From Mesorhizobium onobrychidis (lineage in GTDB: Bacteria; Pseudomonadota; Alphaproteobacteria; Rhizobiales; Rhizobiaceae): a stretch of 64,000 nucleotides of DNA. Shown here piece by piece: positions 49,751 through 59,230 of this stretch; the first letter of the stretch is position 1, and each line of letters opens with the position of its first letter. The notes beneath the pieces were generated by a model that made no database searches, was not told the origin of the DNA, and saw only the letters and a program-made list of their open reading frames with translations. The stretch is from positions 434,001 through 498,000 of the forward strand of contig NZ_CP062229.1 in assembly GCF_024707545.1 (NCBI RefSeq), written 5' to 3'. The translations under genes and the position numbers were made by a program.

Positions 49751-51574
49751 ATGGAAAACAACCGGAACTTCTTCATCACCATCGCGCTGTCGGTGCTGAT
49801 CCTGTCGCTTTGGCAGTATTTTTACGTGCTGCCGCACAGCGAGGCGCAACGCGAGGCGGCCCGTATCGAAGAACAGCGGCTAGCGGAGCAGAAGAAGGCG
49901 GCCCAGGGCACCAGTCCGGACAGCAGTGGAACGCCGGTGCCGCAGCAAGGCGCCATCCCTAATGCACCCAGTGCACCGGGAACCGACGGCACGACGCCGG
50001 CCGGCCGCGAGCAGGCGCTGGCGTCGACCAAGCGCGTTAGGATCGACACGCCGAGCCTGGAGGGTTCGATCAACCTCACCGGCGCTCGTCTCGACGACCT
50101 CAAGCTCAAGCACTACACGCTGACGGTCGACAAGAACTCGCCCGAGATCGAACTGCTCAATCCGGCAGCGCTGCCTACGGGCTACTATGCCGAGATCGGC
50201 TTTGTCGGCAGCGACAAGACCGGCACGGTGCCGGGCCCGGAGACCGTGTGGACCGTCGACGGCAATGCAACGCTGACGCCGGCGACCCCGGTCACGCTGA
50301 GCTTCACCAACGACAAGGGCCTGACCTTCAAGCGCACCTTCTCCGTCGACAGCGACTACATGTTCACGGTCTCGGACACGGTGCAGAATTCGGGGTCGGC
50401 CGCCGTTACCCTGTCGAATTACGGTCGTGTCACCCGCTTCGACAAGCCTGCCGTTGCCAGCATCTATGTGCTGCATGAGGGGCTGATCGGCGTCACCGGC
50501 ACGGAAGGCCTGCAGGAACACAAATACGCGGCCGTCGAGGAGGACAAGCAGTTTACGCCGGGCAAGTCGACCGATGGCTGGCTGGGCATCACCGACAAAT
50601 ACTGGGCGGTGACGCTGGTGCCGACCGAGAAGCAGCCGTTCCAGCCGCGTTACGCCTATTTCGAGGACGGTCGCCCGCGCTACCAGGCCGACTTCCTCAC
50701 CGACCCGATCACCGTTGATGCCGGCCAGTCGGCGACGGTCGAGACCGAAATCTTCGCCGGCGCCAAGGAAGTCGCCAAGGTCAACGCCTATGCAGAAGAC
50801 CGCAACATCAGGCTGTTCGACCGTTTGATCGACTGGGGATGGTTCATCTGGATCACCAAGCCGATGTTCTATCTGATCGACACGATGTACAAATTCTTTG
50901 GCAATTTCGGCCTGGCCATCCTGGCCACCACCGTCGTCGTCAAGGCCGTCTTCTATCCGCTCGCCAACAAGTCCTACGCGTCGATGGCGAACATGAAGAA
51001 GGTGCAGCCCAAGATGCTCGAGATCCGCGAGAAATACGCGGACGACAAAATGAAGCAGCAACAGGCGATGATGGAGCTCTACAAGACCGAGAAGATCAAT
51101 CCGCTCGCCGGCTGCTGGCCTGTGGCGCTGCAGATCCCGGTCTTCTTTGCGCTTTACAAGGTGCTCTACATCACCATCGAGATGCGGCACGCACCGTTCT
51201 TCGGCTGGATTCAGGATCTGGCGGCGCCCGACCCGACCTCGATCTTCAACCTGTTCGGCCTCATTCCGATCGCTCTGCCAGACATGTTGATGATCGGCGT
51301 CTGGCCGCTGATGATGGGCCTGACCATGTTCCTGCAGATGCGCATGAACCCGACGCCGCCCGACCCGACGCAGGCCATGATCTTCACCTGGATGCCGGTG
51401 GTCTTCACTTTCATGATGGCGGGTTTTCCGGCCGGCCTCGTCATCTACTGGGCCTGGAACAATTTGCTTTCGATCATCCAGCAAGGCGTGATCATGAAGC
51501 GACAGGGCGCCAAGATCGAGTTGTGGGACAACCTGGTCGCGCTGTTCCGGAAGAAACCGTCGCCGGCGGAATAG
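49751..51574 (+). CDS. yidC: Membrane protein insertase YidC
   Basis: This 607-aa inner-membrane insertase has an N-terminal membrane segment (FITIALSVLILSLWQYFYVLP), a large periplasmic beta domain (residues 95-340) and the conserved C-terminal core beginning WFIWITKPMFYLIDTMYKFFGNFGLAIL. The core continues with the coiled cytoplasmic loop MKKVQPKMLEIREKYADDKMKQQQ and four more membrane helices (PLAGCWPVALQIPVFFALYK...). This is the full Gram-negative architecture. A terminator follows. Confidence 0.98.
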   Translation: MENNRNFFITIALSVLILSLWQYFYVLPHSEAQREAARIEEQRLAEQKKAAQGTSPDSSGTPVPQQGAIPNAPSAPGTDGTTPAGREQALASTKRVRIDTPSLEGSINLTGARLDDLKLKHYTLTVDKNSPEIELLNPAALPTGYYAEIGFVGSDKTGTVPGPETVWTVDGNATLTPATPVTLSFTNDKGLTFKRTFSVDSDYMFTVSDTVQNSGSAAVTLSNYGRVTRFDKPAVASIYVLHEGLIGVTGTEGLQEHKYAAVEEDKQFTPGKSTDGWLGITDKYWAVTLVPTEKQPFQPRYAYFEDGRPRYQADFLTDPITVDAGQSATVETEIFAGAKEVAKVNAYAEDRNIRLFDRLIDWGWFIWITKPMFYLIDTMYKFFGNFGLAILATTVVVKAVFYPLANKSYASMANMKKVQPKMLEIREKYADDKMKQQQAMMELYKTEKINPLAGCWPVALQIPVFFALYKVLYITIEMRHAPFFGWIQDLAAPDPTSIFNLFGLIPIALPDMLMIGVWPLMMGLTMFLQMRMNPTPPDPTQAMIFTWMPVVFTFMMAGFPAGLVIYWAWNNLLSIIQQGVIMKRQGAKIELWDNLVALFRKKPSPAE

Positions 51575-51602
51575 AAGGCGCTCCCCTTTTGCGGATCCAG
51601 GA

Positions 51603-51628
51603 AGCCCCGGTCCGTCCGGGGCTTTTTT
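51603..51628 (+). terminator. Intrinsic terminator after yidC
   Basis: AGCCCCGG (51603-51610) and CCGGGGCT (51616-51623) form an 8-bp GC stem with a 5-nt loop, followed by TTTTTTG. It ends the rpmH-rnpA-yidC unit. Confidence 0.9.
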
Positions 51629-51816
51629 GTTGGGACAGGCCGAGCCGCCGGCGAACGGCGAAACCAGCCCCGGCGGTAGACGCATCCCTAGCTCGCTGTC
51701 GTTTCAGGAGCGCTCGTGGATGAACAGGTAAGGATGATCCGCTGCGCACGCGGTTGGTGCTGTCGGCCGATCGCGTTATTTTGACCTTCCTGTTTTTTCG
51801 TCGATGGAACCAGACC

Positions 51817-52455
51817 ATGATCGGACCCAATCCCAACATCAAGCACCCGATCCCGATGCATACCCGCGTCGGTTTCCTGAAGGGATTGGTCACGGCGCCG
51901 AACATCGAGATCGGCGACTTCACCTATTATGACGATCCGGACGGGCCGGACAAATTCGCCGAGCGGTGCGTGCTGCATCATTATCCATTCATCGGCGACC
52001 GGCTGATCATCGGCAAGTTCTGCGCCATCGCTGAGGGCGCGCGCTTCATCATGAATGGCGCCAACCATGCCATGTCCGGCTTTTCGACCTATCCGTTCAA
52101 CATCTTCGGTCATGGCTGGGAAGAGGGTTTCGACCCCGCAACCTGGTCGAGAGAATTGCGCGGCGACACAGTGGTCGGCAATGATGTATGGATCGGCATG
52201 GAAGCGGCGATCCTGCCCGGCGTGACGATCGGCCATGGCGCCATCGTTGCGGCAAAGTCGGTGGTGACGCATGACGTGCCGCCCTATGCGATCGTCGCCG
52301 GCAATGCGGCCAAGGTGGTGAAGATGCGCTTCGACGACAGGACCATCCGGCGGCTTTTGGCGGCGGCGTGGTGGGATTGGCCGGTGGAAAAGATCAGCCG
52401 CAACCTCAATGCCATTCGTGGCGCCGATATTTCACTTCTGGAGGCAGCGGCTTGA
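51817..52455 (+). CDS. Xenobiotic acetyltransferase family protein (Vat/CatB-like)
   Basis: This 212-aa left-handed beta-helix acyltransferase has the hexapeptide region [51 protein letters not shown], and the loop [20 protein letters not shown] contains the catalytic His of Vat/XAT enzymes. Members acetylate streptogramins or chloramphenicol, but most chromosomal ones have unknown substrates. The start at 51817 is preferred because family members begin MIGPNPNxKHPIP; the longer frame adds hydrophobic residues unlike them. The stop overlaps the TTG start of engB. Confidence 0.9.
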   Translation: MIGPNPNIKHPIPMHTRVGFLKGLVTAPNIEIGDFTYYDDPDGPDKFAERCVLHHYPFIGDRLIIGKFCAIAEGARFIMNGANHAMSGFSTYPFNIFGHGWEEGFDPATWSRELRGDTVVGNDVWIGMEAAILPGVTIGHGAIVAAKSVVTHDVPPYAIVAGNAAKVVKMRFDDRTIRRLLAAAWWDWPVEKISRNLNAIRGADISLLEAAA

Positions 52456-53111
52456 ACGCGTTGAACAAGACCGTGATCGGCATCGAGCTGTTCACGCGGC
52501 CGTGGATCTTCATCCGCGGCGTGCCGGCAATGAAATTCCTGCCGCCGGAAGGGCCGCCGGAGATCGCCTTTGCCGGCCGCTCGAATGTCGGCAAATCGTC
52601 GCTGATCAACGCGCTGGTCAACCAGAAGGGGCTGGCGCGTACGTCCAACACGCCGGGGCGGACGCAGGAACTCAACTATTTCGTTCCGGGTGGATTTTCC
52701 GGCGAAGGCGCCGATCTGCCGCCGATGGCGCTGGTCGACATGCCGGGCTACGGCTACGCCACCGCGCCCAAGGAAAAGGTCGACGACTGGACGAAACTCG
52801 TCTTCGACTATCTCAAGGGCCGCGTCACGCTGAAGCGGGTCTACGTGCTGATCGACGCCCGCCATGGCATCAAGGCCAAGGACGATGAAGTGCTGTCGCT
52901 GCTCGACAAGGCGGCGGTGTCCTATCAGATCGCGCTGACCAAGACCGACAAGATCAAGGCGGCCGGCGTGCCGCGATTGATCGAAGAAACACTGCAGAAG
53001 ATCAAGAAGCGGCCGGCCGCGTTTCCGTTCGTTCTCGCCACGTCGTCGGAAAAGAACGAGGGCCTCGAGGAATTGCGCGCGGCGATCGTGCTGGCGGCCA
53101 ATGGCGGCTAA
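52452..53111 (+). CDS. engB: Ribosome biogenesis GTPase EngB/YihA
   Basis: This 219-aa GTPase is needed for large ribosomal subunit assembly. The G motifs are GRSNVGKSS (G1), DMPGYGYA (G3), TKTD (G4) and ATSSEKNEG (G5). A TTG start at 52452 has GGAGG 7 nt upstream and overlaps the acetyltransferase stop (TTGA), indicating coupling; a second TTG lies three codons on. A copy of a rhizobial repeat begins at the stop codon. Confidence 0.96.
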   Translation: MNALNKTVIGIELFTRPWIFIRGVPAMKFLPPEGPPEIAFAGRSNVGKSSLINALVNQKGLARTSNTPGRTQELNYFVPGGFSGEGADLPPMALVDMPGYGYATAPKEKVDDWTKLVFDYLKGRVTLKRVYVLIDARHGIKAKDDEVLSLLDKAAVSYQIALTKTDKIKAAGVPRLIEETLQKIKKRPAAFPFVLATSSEKNEGLEELRAAIVLAANGG

Positions 53112-53226
53112 TGCATGTCGCGCAAAAGCATGCCCTCGGGCTTGACCCGTGGGTGTGCAGCGGTTTTGCGATAACGACATGCATAAAACAGCGTCGCGTG
53201 AGGCCGGTCAAACGCGACGCGCTTTA
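53109..53226. repeat. Rhizobial palindromic intergenic repeat, copy 1
   Basis: This mosaic repeat comprises one palindrome built around TAATGCATGTCGCGCAAAA and TTTTGCG...CGACATGCAT, and a second with GCGTCGCGT...ACGCGACGC. It shares both parts with 56933-57036. Copy 1 has a 26-bp insertion in the first loop. It overlaps the stop codons of engB and of the TetR gene. Confidence 0.85.
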
Positions 53227-53943
53227 GGACTTTGCCTCTAGGGCAATCGTCTGGGTGCTTTCTTCCGCGGCAAGCCTTTCGGTGCCGTAAGCCTTCAGGA
53301 ACATGCCGACGCCCGACCTGACGATGTGGTCGATTTCATCCTGGCTCGGGGCTTTGGTGCGGTAGGCGAATATGCATTGGCGGAAGAGACCAGCAAGGCA
53401 CAGTTCGGTGAACTGATAGGCGGCAAGATCGACATCGTCGATCCGCAGCAGGCCGCGCTCGATGGCGGCATTGAGAAAAGCAACGACCTTGTCATGGCCG
53501 CGTTTCGGGCCGCGTTCGTAAAAACGCGCGCCAAGTTCGGGAATCCTGTCGGACGCGCCGATTACCGTGCGCTGCGCCTGGATGACCTTGGCCGAGGTGA
53601 TCTTGAGGGACAGCACCTTGCCGAACTTCACCAGCGTCTCGCGAAGGTCGTCGGCGCGGTCGAGCATATCGTACATGTTCTTGAAGATCGTGCCGCGCTC
53701 TTCCTCGATCAGCGCTTCGAACAGCTCTTCCTTGTTGGCGAAGTAGACATAGATCGTGCCCTTGGAAACGCCGGCCTCGCGGGTGATGTCGTTCATCGAC
53801 GCCGCTTCAAAGCCCTTGTCGATGAAGACACGTCGCGCGCCCTCGATGATCTGGCTGCGCTTGACCGGATCCTGTCCCGCCGCCGGGCGGCCGCGACGCA
53901 GGCCATCCAGCAGATCGCACTGGTCCTTGTCGGGTTCGGTCAT
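53224..53943 (-). CDS. TetR family repressor of the efflux operon
   Basis: This 239-aa regulator has the HTH at residues 30-75 (RSQIIEGARRVFIDKGFEAASMNDITREAGVSKGTIYVYFANKEELFEALI). The helical C-terminal domain has a TetR_C-like QCIFAYRTKAPSQDEIDHIV. It is divergent from the HlyD/MFS operon, with two palindromic sites in the 162-bp gap. Its ligand is unknown. Confidence 0.93.
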   Translation of the reverse strand: MTEPDKDQCDLLDGLRRGRPAAGQDPVKRSQIIEGARRVFIDKGFEAASMNDITREAGVSKGTIYVYFANKEELFEALIEEERGTIFKNMYDMLDRADDLRETLVKFGKVLSLKITSAKVIQAQRTVIGASDRIPELGARFYERGPKRGHDKVVAFLNAAIERGLLRIDDVDLAAYQFTELCLAGLFRQCIFAYRTKAPSQDEIDHIVRSGVGMFLKAYGTERLAAEESTQTIALEAKS

Positions 53944-53965
53944 AATGTCACACCTCGAAAAATAT

Positions 53966-53983
53966 TCGAACCGATCGGTTCGA
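53966..53983. promoter_or_regulatory. TetR operator 1
   Basis: TCGAACCGATCGGTTCGA is an 18-bp perfect palindrome 23 bp before the TetR start. The half site GAACCG occurs again in operator 2. Confidence 0.85.
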
Positions 53984-54030
53984 TCACCCTTGATATGGGC
54001 CCCTGTCCGCGCTAAGTCAATGTTCGCATC

Positions 54031-54044
54031 GAACCGAACGGTTC
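54031..54044. promoter_or_regulatory. TetR operator 2
   Basis: GAACCGAACGGTTC has the same GAACCG/CGGTTC arms as operator 1, here with an AA centre. Centre-to-centre distance from operator 1 is 63 bp, six helical turns. It lies 62 bp before the HlyD-like gene. Confidence 0.8.
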
Positions 54045-54105
54045 AGTCTGACTGATTTTTCCAGAGAGATGCCCAGTTTCCAGAGAGAATGCCAAGAGAG
54101 ATCCC

Positions 54106-55287
54106 ATGTCCTCGAACGCGACCCCCACCGCCGAAGTCCGTCCATTCCCGAACGCCAAGGTTGCGCCGGCAACCGAAGCGCCGAACGCACCGACTGAGCC
54201 CGCAATAAGTCCTCCGGCCGAGGCGCCGGCGAAAAAGAAGCGTTCGGCACGCTCCTTTCTGTTGCCGATCATCGCGCTTGGATTGCTGGGCGCAGGCGCC
54301 TGGTATGGCTACGATTACTGGACCGACGGGCGTTTCATGATCTCAACCGACGATGCCTATGTCCAGGCCGACATGGCATTCATATCGCCGAAAATTTCCG
54401 GCTATGTCGATCAGGTCAAGGTGACCGAGAACCAGCAGGTCAAGGCCGGCGACCCGTTGCTGGTCGTCGACAATGGCGACTACAGAATAGCGGTCGCCCA
54501 GGCCGAGGCGCAGATCGCCACCTTGAGCAAGACTCTCGACCGGATCGACGCCCAGACCGAGGCGGCGCGCGCATCGCTCGAGCAGGCGCAGGCGCAGAAG
54601 ACCGCCGACCAGGCCGCCGCCGCCAATGCGGCGCGTGTTCAAGCGCGCGCCGCCCAATTGCTCAAGACGCATGTCGGCACCCAGGCTCAACTGGATGATG
54701 CCCAGACCGCGGTCGAGCAGGCCAATGCCGCCCTTGTCGGCGCCGACGCCCAGATCGCGGCGGCTGAGGCCAATATCGGTGTGCTCCAGGCGCAGCGCGC
54801 GGAGACGGCAAGCACGCTGGCGTCGCTGCAGCTTGCCCGGGACAAGGCGGCGCGGGACCTGTCCTTCACCGTGCTGCGCGCGCCCTATGACGGTGTCGTC
54901 GGCAACCGCTCGGTCGAGCAAGGCGACCTGATCAGCCCCGGACAGAAGCTCGCCGTCATCGTGCCGATGGACAAGCTCTACATCGTCGCCAATTTCAAGG
55001 AGACCCAGCTTGCCCGCCTGGTGCCTGGCGAAAAGGTCAGGATTTCGGTCGACGCGATCGACGGCCAGGATTTCGAAGGCACCGTCTCGTCGCTGGCGCC
55101 GGCATCCGGCGCGGTGTTCTCGCTGCTGCCGCCGGAAAACGCCACCGGCAATTTCACCAAGGTTGTGCAGCGCGTCCCGGTTCGCATCGACGTGCCGGCG
55201 GATGTGCTGAAGACAGGCAAGCTGCGCGCCGGCCTCAGCGTCGTCGTCGCCGTCGACAGCCGCACCGCACCTTCTGCGTCGAAGTAA
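54106..55287 (+). CDS. HlyD/EmrA-type membrane fusion protein
   Basis: This 393-aa periplasmic adaptor belongs to a tripartite efflux pump. A cytoplasmic Pro/Ala-rich N-terminus of about 45 residues precedes one membrane segment (FLLPIIALGLLGAGAWYGYDYW). The biotin-lipoyl half motif (TDDAYVQADMAFISPKISGYVDQVKV), a long coiled-coil hairpin (residues 125-255, Ala/Gln rich) and the returning lipoyl half (VLRAPYDGVVGNRSVEQGDLI) follow. The partner MFS pump is encoded 19 bp downstream; no outer-membrane channel gene is adjacent. Confidence 0.94.
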   Translation: MSSNATPTAEVRPFPNAKVAPATEAPNAPTEPAISPPAEAPAKKKRSARSFLLPIIALGLLGAGAWYGYDYWTDGRFMISTDDAYVQADMAFISPKISGYVDQVKVTENQQVKAGDPLLVVDNGDYRIAVAQAEAQIATLSKTLDRIDAQTEAARASLEQAQAQKTADQAAAANAARVQARAAQLLKTHVGTQAQLDDAQTAVEQANAALVGADAQIAAAEANIGVLQAQRAETASTLASLQLARDKAARDLSFTVLRAPYDGVVGNRSVEQGDLISPGQKLAVIVPMDKLYIVANFKETQLARLVPGEKVRISVDAIDGQDFEGTVSSLAPASGAVFSLLPPENATGNFTKVVQRVPVRIDVPADVLKTGKLRAGLSVVVAVDSRTAPSASK

Positions 55288-55306
55288 GCAGGCCCGGAGC
55301 AACGCC

Positions 55307-56893
55307 ATGGCGACCGCAACCCTGACCGCGGGATCGGCGCCGGCCAAGCCGGTCGATCACATCGAGCCGCGCCGCATCATCGCCTTCCTGGCGATGGTGT
55401 TCGGCATGTTCATGGCGATCCTCGATATCCAGATCGTCTCGGCCTCGCTGGCCGAAATCCAGGCGGGCTTGAGCGCCAGTTCCGACGAAATTCCGTGGGT
55501 GCAGACTGCCTATCTGATCGCCGAAGTCATCATGATCCCGCTGTCCGGTTTTCTCAGCCGGATGCTGTCGACGCGCGTGCTGTTCACCGTCTCCGCGGCT
55601 GGCTTCACCGCGGCCAGCGCGCTGGCGGCGACCGCCACCAACATCGACCAGATGATTGTCTACCGCGCCATCCAGGGCTTCATCGGCGGCGGCATGATTC
55701 CAAGCGTCTTCGCTGCCGCCTTCACCATCTTCCCGCCGTCGCGCCGCGCCATGGTGTCGCCGATGATCGGCCTGGTGGCGACGCTGGCGCCGACCATCGG
55801 CCCGACCGTCGGCGGCTACATCAGCCATGCCACGTCCTGGCACTGGCTGTTCCTGATCAATGTGGTGCCCGGCATCCTGGTGACCGCCGCGGCATGGTCG
55901 CTGATCGACTTCGACAAGCCCAATCTCAGCCTGTTCCGCAAGTTCGACTGGTGGGGCCTTGCCGGCATGGCGGCCTTCCTCGGCTCGCTGGAATATGTGC
56001 TCGAGGAAGGTCCCAACAACGACTGGCTTCAGGACCAGGCGGTGTTCGTCTGCGCCATCCTGATGACGGCCGGCGCGGTGCTGTTCTTCTGGCGCGCCTT
56101 CACCGCAGAGGAGCCGATCGTCGACCTGAAAGCCTTCAGCAATGTCAACTTCGCTTTCGGCTCGCTGTTCTCGTTCGTCATCGGCATCGGCCTCTACGGC
56201 CTGACCTATCTCTATCCGGTGTACCTCGGGCGTATCCGCGGCTACGATTCCCTGATGATCGGCGAGGCATTGTTCGTCAGCGGGCTGGCGATGTTCGCCA
56301 CCGCGCCGATTTCCGGCATCCTGTCGCGCAAAATGGATCCGCGGCTGATGATGATGATCGGCTTCTTCGGCTTCGCTGCCGGCACCTGGCGCATGACCTA
56401 TCTGACCGCCGACTGGGATTTCTGGGAACTTTTGGTGCCGCAGATCCTGCGTGGCGCCTCAATGATGCTGTGCATGGTGCCGATCAACAACATCGCCCTG
56501 GGAACGCTGCCGCCTGACCGGCTCAAGAACGCATCCGGCCTGTTCAACCTCACCCGCAATCTCGGCGGCGCTGTCGGCCTTGCCGTCATCAACACCGTGC
56601 TGATCGATCGCAACGCCTTCCATTACGCAAGGCTGGCCGAGCATGTGCAATGGGGCAGTGCCGAGGCGCAGACCAAGCTGCAGAACATGACGCTCGACTT
56701 CCAGCAGAATGCCGGCCTGGACGCATCCAAGGCGGCGATCTCCAAACTGTCTGCTATGGTCCAGCAGCAGGCCTCGCTGCTGTCCTTCATGGACGTGTTC
56801 TATCTCTTGACGGCGCTGTTCGCCACGCTGGCGATCTTCACCATGGTCATCCGCAAGCCGGCCGAGCAGGCGGGCGGAGGTGGCGGACACTGA
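55307..56893 (+). CDS. EmrB/QacA (DHA2) family drug efflux MFS transporter
   Basis: This 528-aa, 14-helix proton antiporter has the DHA2 signature DIQIVSASLAEIQAGL in helix 1 (motif D1) and WVQTAYLIAEVIMIPLSGFLSRMLSTRVLF around the loop 2-3 region. GFIGGGMIPSVFAAAFTIFPPSRRA and TLAPTIGPTVGGYISHATSWHWLFLIN (motif C) follow. It works with the EmrA-like adaptor and is under TetR control. The C-terminus ends in a short Gly-rich tail. The substrate is unknown. Confidence 0.94.
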   Translation: MATATLTAGSAPAKPVDHIEPRRIIAFLAMVFGMFMAILDIQIVSASLAEIQAGLSASSDEIPWVQTAYLIAEVIMIPLSGFLSRMLSTRVLFTVSAAGFTAASALAATATNIDQMIVYRAIQGFIGGGMIPSVFAAAFTIFPPSRRAMVSPMIGLVATLAPTIGPTVGGYISHATSWHWLFLINVVPGILVTAAAWSLIDFDKPNLSLFRKFDWWGLAGMAAFLGSLEYVLEEGPNNDWLQDQAVFVCAILMTAGAVLFFWRAFTAEEPIVDLKAFSNVNFAFGSLFSFVIGIGLYGLTYLYPVYLGRIRGYDSLMIGEALFVSGLAMFATAPISGILSRKMDPRLMMMIGFFGFAAGTWRMTYLTADWDFWELLVPQILRGASMMLCMVPINNIALGTLPPDRLKNASGLFNLTRNLGGAVGLAVINTVLIDRNAFHYARLAEHVQWGSAEAQTKLQNMTLDFQQNAGLDASKAAISKLSAMVQQQASLLSFMDVFYLLTALFATLAIFTMVIRKPAEQAGGGGGH

Positions 56894-56932
56894 TCGCGCA
56901 ATTTTGCGCGTCCAAAAAGACGCGCGGCGCTC

Positions 56933-57036
56933 TAATGCATGTCGCGCAAAAGTGCGCAGCGGTTTTGCGATAACGACATGCATAAGACAACAACCTAAAG
57001 CGCGTCGCGTGATGCCGGTCAAACGCGAGCGCTGTA
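56933..57036. repeat. Rhizobial palindromic intergenic repeat, copy 2
   Basis: This is the partner of 53109-53226 in the same orientation. It keeps both palindromes and lacks the 26-bp loop insertion. Together the copies bracket the TetR/EmrAB cassette. Confidence 0.85.
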
Positions 57037-57038
57037 GG

Positions 57039-57539
57039 TCAGGCGGTGGCCGGCTTGAAGGTCAAGGCGACGCCGTTGATGCAATGACGCAAGCCGGTCG
57101 GCGGCGGGCCGTCGTCGAAGACATGCCCGAGATGACCGCCGCAGCGGCGGCAGTGGACTTCGGTTCGGGTCATTCCGAGCGACCTGTCCACGGTCATGCC
57201 GACTGAATTGGGAATCTCCTGCCAGAAGCTCGGCCAGCCGGTGCCGGAATCGAACTTCGTCTCGGACGAATAGAGCGGCAGGTCGCAGCCGGCGCAGGCG
57301 AAGATGCCCTTGCGGTGTTCGTTGAGCAGCGGGCTGGTGCCGGGATATTCGGTGCCTTCCTTGCGCAGCACATTGAAAGCCGCATCGGACAGGATGGCGC
57401 GCCACTCGGCCTCGGTCTTGGTGACCTCGAAGGTTTCGGTCGCGTGTGCATCCTGCGGCCGACCCATGCGCAGCGCTGCCGCCGTGCCTGCCAACAATGC
57501 CACAGCGGCACCGCTCCAAAGAAAGTCGCGCCGGATCAT
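57039..57539 (-). CDS. msrB: Exported peptide-methionine (R)-S-oxide reductase
   Basis: This 166-aa enzyme reduces R-methionine sulfoxide in proteins. A Tat-like signal (IRRDFLWSGAAVALLAGTAA) places it in the periplasm. The MsrB domain has the zinc pairs CAGC and CRRC, the substrate segment KFDSGTGWPSFWQ, and the catalytic Cys in LRHCINGVALTFKP. The start at 57539 is chosen since GGAGG lies 7 nt upstream; an ATG two codons earlier is too close. It lies downstream of the fasciclin gene on the same strand. Confidence 0.95.
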   Translation of the reverse strand: MIRRDFLWSGAAVALLAGTAAALRMGRPQDAHATETFEVTKTEAEWRAILSDAAFNVLRKEGTEYPGTSPLLNEHRKGIFACAGCDLPLYSSETKFDSGTGWPSFWQEIPNSVGMTVDRSLGMTRTEVHCRRCGGHLGHVFDDGPPPTGLRHCINGVALTFKPATA

Positions 57540-57755
57540 CACCATTCCTCCTCTGTCCCTTTGCCAAATTCGACCGTCACATGGAAATCAAAAGCTGGTG
57601 ACGGCCAGCTCCCGACAACGGGCACTCCGCACCTGCCCCACGCCTACAGCGGACGGCGCGGAGTGTACGTCTGCCGATTGCGCGGGTCACGCAAGCGGAA
57701 CCCGCGCACTCGGCATCGTGCCTCAGCCATATCTTCGCTGGCGACGACCCCTTCG

Positions 57756-58313
57756 TTACATCTTCGGCAGGAGAACCTTGTCGATGACGTGGATAACGCC
57801 GTTCGATTGCTCGACATCGGCGACCGTCACATTGGCGACATTGCCGTTCTCGTCGGTCACGGTGACCTTGCCGCCGTCGGCCTTGAGCGTCAGCTCGCAG
57901 CCGCCAGCCGTCTTGACCTTGTGCGCGCCACCATCGTCCATGGCCATCTTGGCGACGTCGGCGGCCATCGCCTTGGCACCGATGACGTGGCAGGTCAGGA
58001 TCTTGACCAGCTTGTCCTTGTTTTCGGGCTTGAGCAGCGTGTCGACGGTGCCGGCCGGAAGTGCTGCAAAGGCCTCGTTGGTCGGCGCGAACACGGTGAA
58101 GGGACCGGCACTCTGCAGCGTGTCGACGAGACCACCGGCCTTGACGGCCGCGACCAGCGTGGTGTGATCCTTCGAATTGACGGCGTTCTCGACGATGTTC
58201 TTGGTGGCATACATGGCGGCGCCGCCGACCATCGGATTCTGGGCATAGGCGGCGGTGGCGAGCGCGGAGACGGCGACCGTTCCGGCAAGCAAAAGGGTGG
58301 CGAACTTACGCAT
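57756..58313 (-). CDS. Fasciclin domain protein
   Basis: This 185-aa exported protein has a signal peptide of 24 residues (FATLLLAGTVAVSALATAAYA) and one FAS1 domain. The domain has the H1 box GPFTVFAPTNEAFAALPAG and the H2 box SNGVIHVIDKVLLP. FAS1 proteins mediate adhesion, and in rhizobia (Nex18/Fas) are important in symbiosis. The genes upstream on the same strand encode a SigK-like sigma factor and its anti-sigma factor, a linkage also known for mycobacterial Mpt70/Mpt83. Confidence 0.95.
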   Translation of the reverse strand: MRKFATLLLAGTVAVSALATAAYAQNPMVGGAAMYATKNIVENAVNSKDHTTLVAAVKAGGLVDTLQSAGPFTVFAPTNEAFAALPAGTVDTLLKPENKDKLVKILTCHVIGAKAMAADVAKMAMDDGGAHKVKTAGGCELTLKADGGKVTVTDENGNVANVTVADVEQSNGVIHVIDKVLLPKM

Positions 58314-58531
58314 TATTTCTATCTCCTCAGTTTATTTCTTCCCCTCTTTGGGGCGCAAGGAGATACGGGGGGATAAATGCCCGAGTTTCGCCGTTCAGGA
58401 GAAAATTTTATTTTTTATAACGGCGAGAATGATTTTCAGGGTTGGAATCTTACAGCCTGCATGCTTCACAGCTAACGTCACCACAGGCGATAGATTTAAA
58501 ATCTTCTCGAAAAGTCGGCAGACGGAGGCGA

Positions 58532-59230
58532 TCAGATGCTCTTCAGATCGCCCGCAGCGACCACAGGGCCGGTCGGCTGGCCGGTCGGCGAACCGCCGGC
58601 CGGTTCAAGGCTGACCGCAAGAACGGCGCCCTGCGCAAGTTTTTCCTGCACGGCCGCGGAGATGGTCATACGCGCGGTCTGACCGGCCGGGATGATGCCC
58701 ATCGAGACCGGCGCGTTCTTGCCCTCGATCATCCACAGCTCGAAATCCTTGCCGGCGGCGCGCTCGCCGGAGACATGCGACAAGCCGACCTCGCGATGGG
58801 CGGCGTCGTAGACGGCAAGATATCTGACGTCGCTGCCATCGGCAGCCAGCGAGGCAACGAGCCGCGGCTGTTCGACCGGCGGGTTGAGGTAAGGCACGGC
58901 GATGTAGATCGCCAGCGCCGCGATAGAAGCTGCGGCAAGACCGCGCCAGAAGGCAAGGCTGGACCAGAGGCCGGCGCGAGGCTCTGCCACGAACAGCCGG
59001 CGATCCAATGCCTCCTTGACCCTGATCGGCGGCTCTGTCTCCGGATAGGCGGCGGCCATCGGCGAAAGATGCGCCTCCCAGGTATCGACAAGGCGCGCGA
59101 AAGCGGCGTCCGCGTCGATGCGACGAGACGCGATCTCGCGTTCGTCCGCGTCAAGCACGCCAAGAACGTATTCGGCGGCGAACAGGTCGTCGCCCCCAGG
59201 TTCCGGTCCGTTATCTTCTGCCGGCGTCAT
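58532..59230 (-). CDS. Anti-sigma factor (RskA-like)
   Basis: This 232-aa membrane protein has an N-terminal cytoplasmic domain (AAEYVLGVLDADEREIASRRIDADAAFARLVDTWEAHLSPMA) that should hold the sigma factor. One membrane segment (GLAAASIAALAIYIAVPYL, about residues 98-116) and a periplasmic RskA domain (KDFELWMIEGKNAPVSMGII) follow. The ATG at 59230 overlaps the sigma stop (ATGA); a GTG four codons earlier is an alternative. Release of the sigma by cleavage of the periplasmic part is known for the family. Confidence 0.92.
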   Translation of the reverse strand: MTPAEDNGPEPGGDDLFAAEYVLGVLDADEREIASRRIDADAAFARLVDTWEAHLSPMAAAYPETEPPIRVKEALDRRLFVAEPRAGLWSSLAFWRGLAAASIAALAIYIAVPYLNPPVEQPRLVASLAADGSDVRYLAVYDAAHREVGLSHVSGERAAGKDFELWMIEGKNAPVSMGIIPAGQTARMTISAAVQEKLAQGAVLAVSLEPAGGSPTGQPTGPVVAAGDLKSI

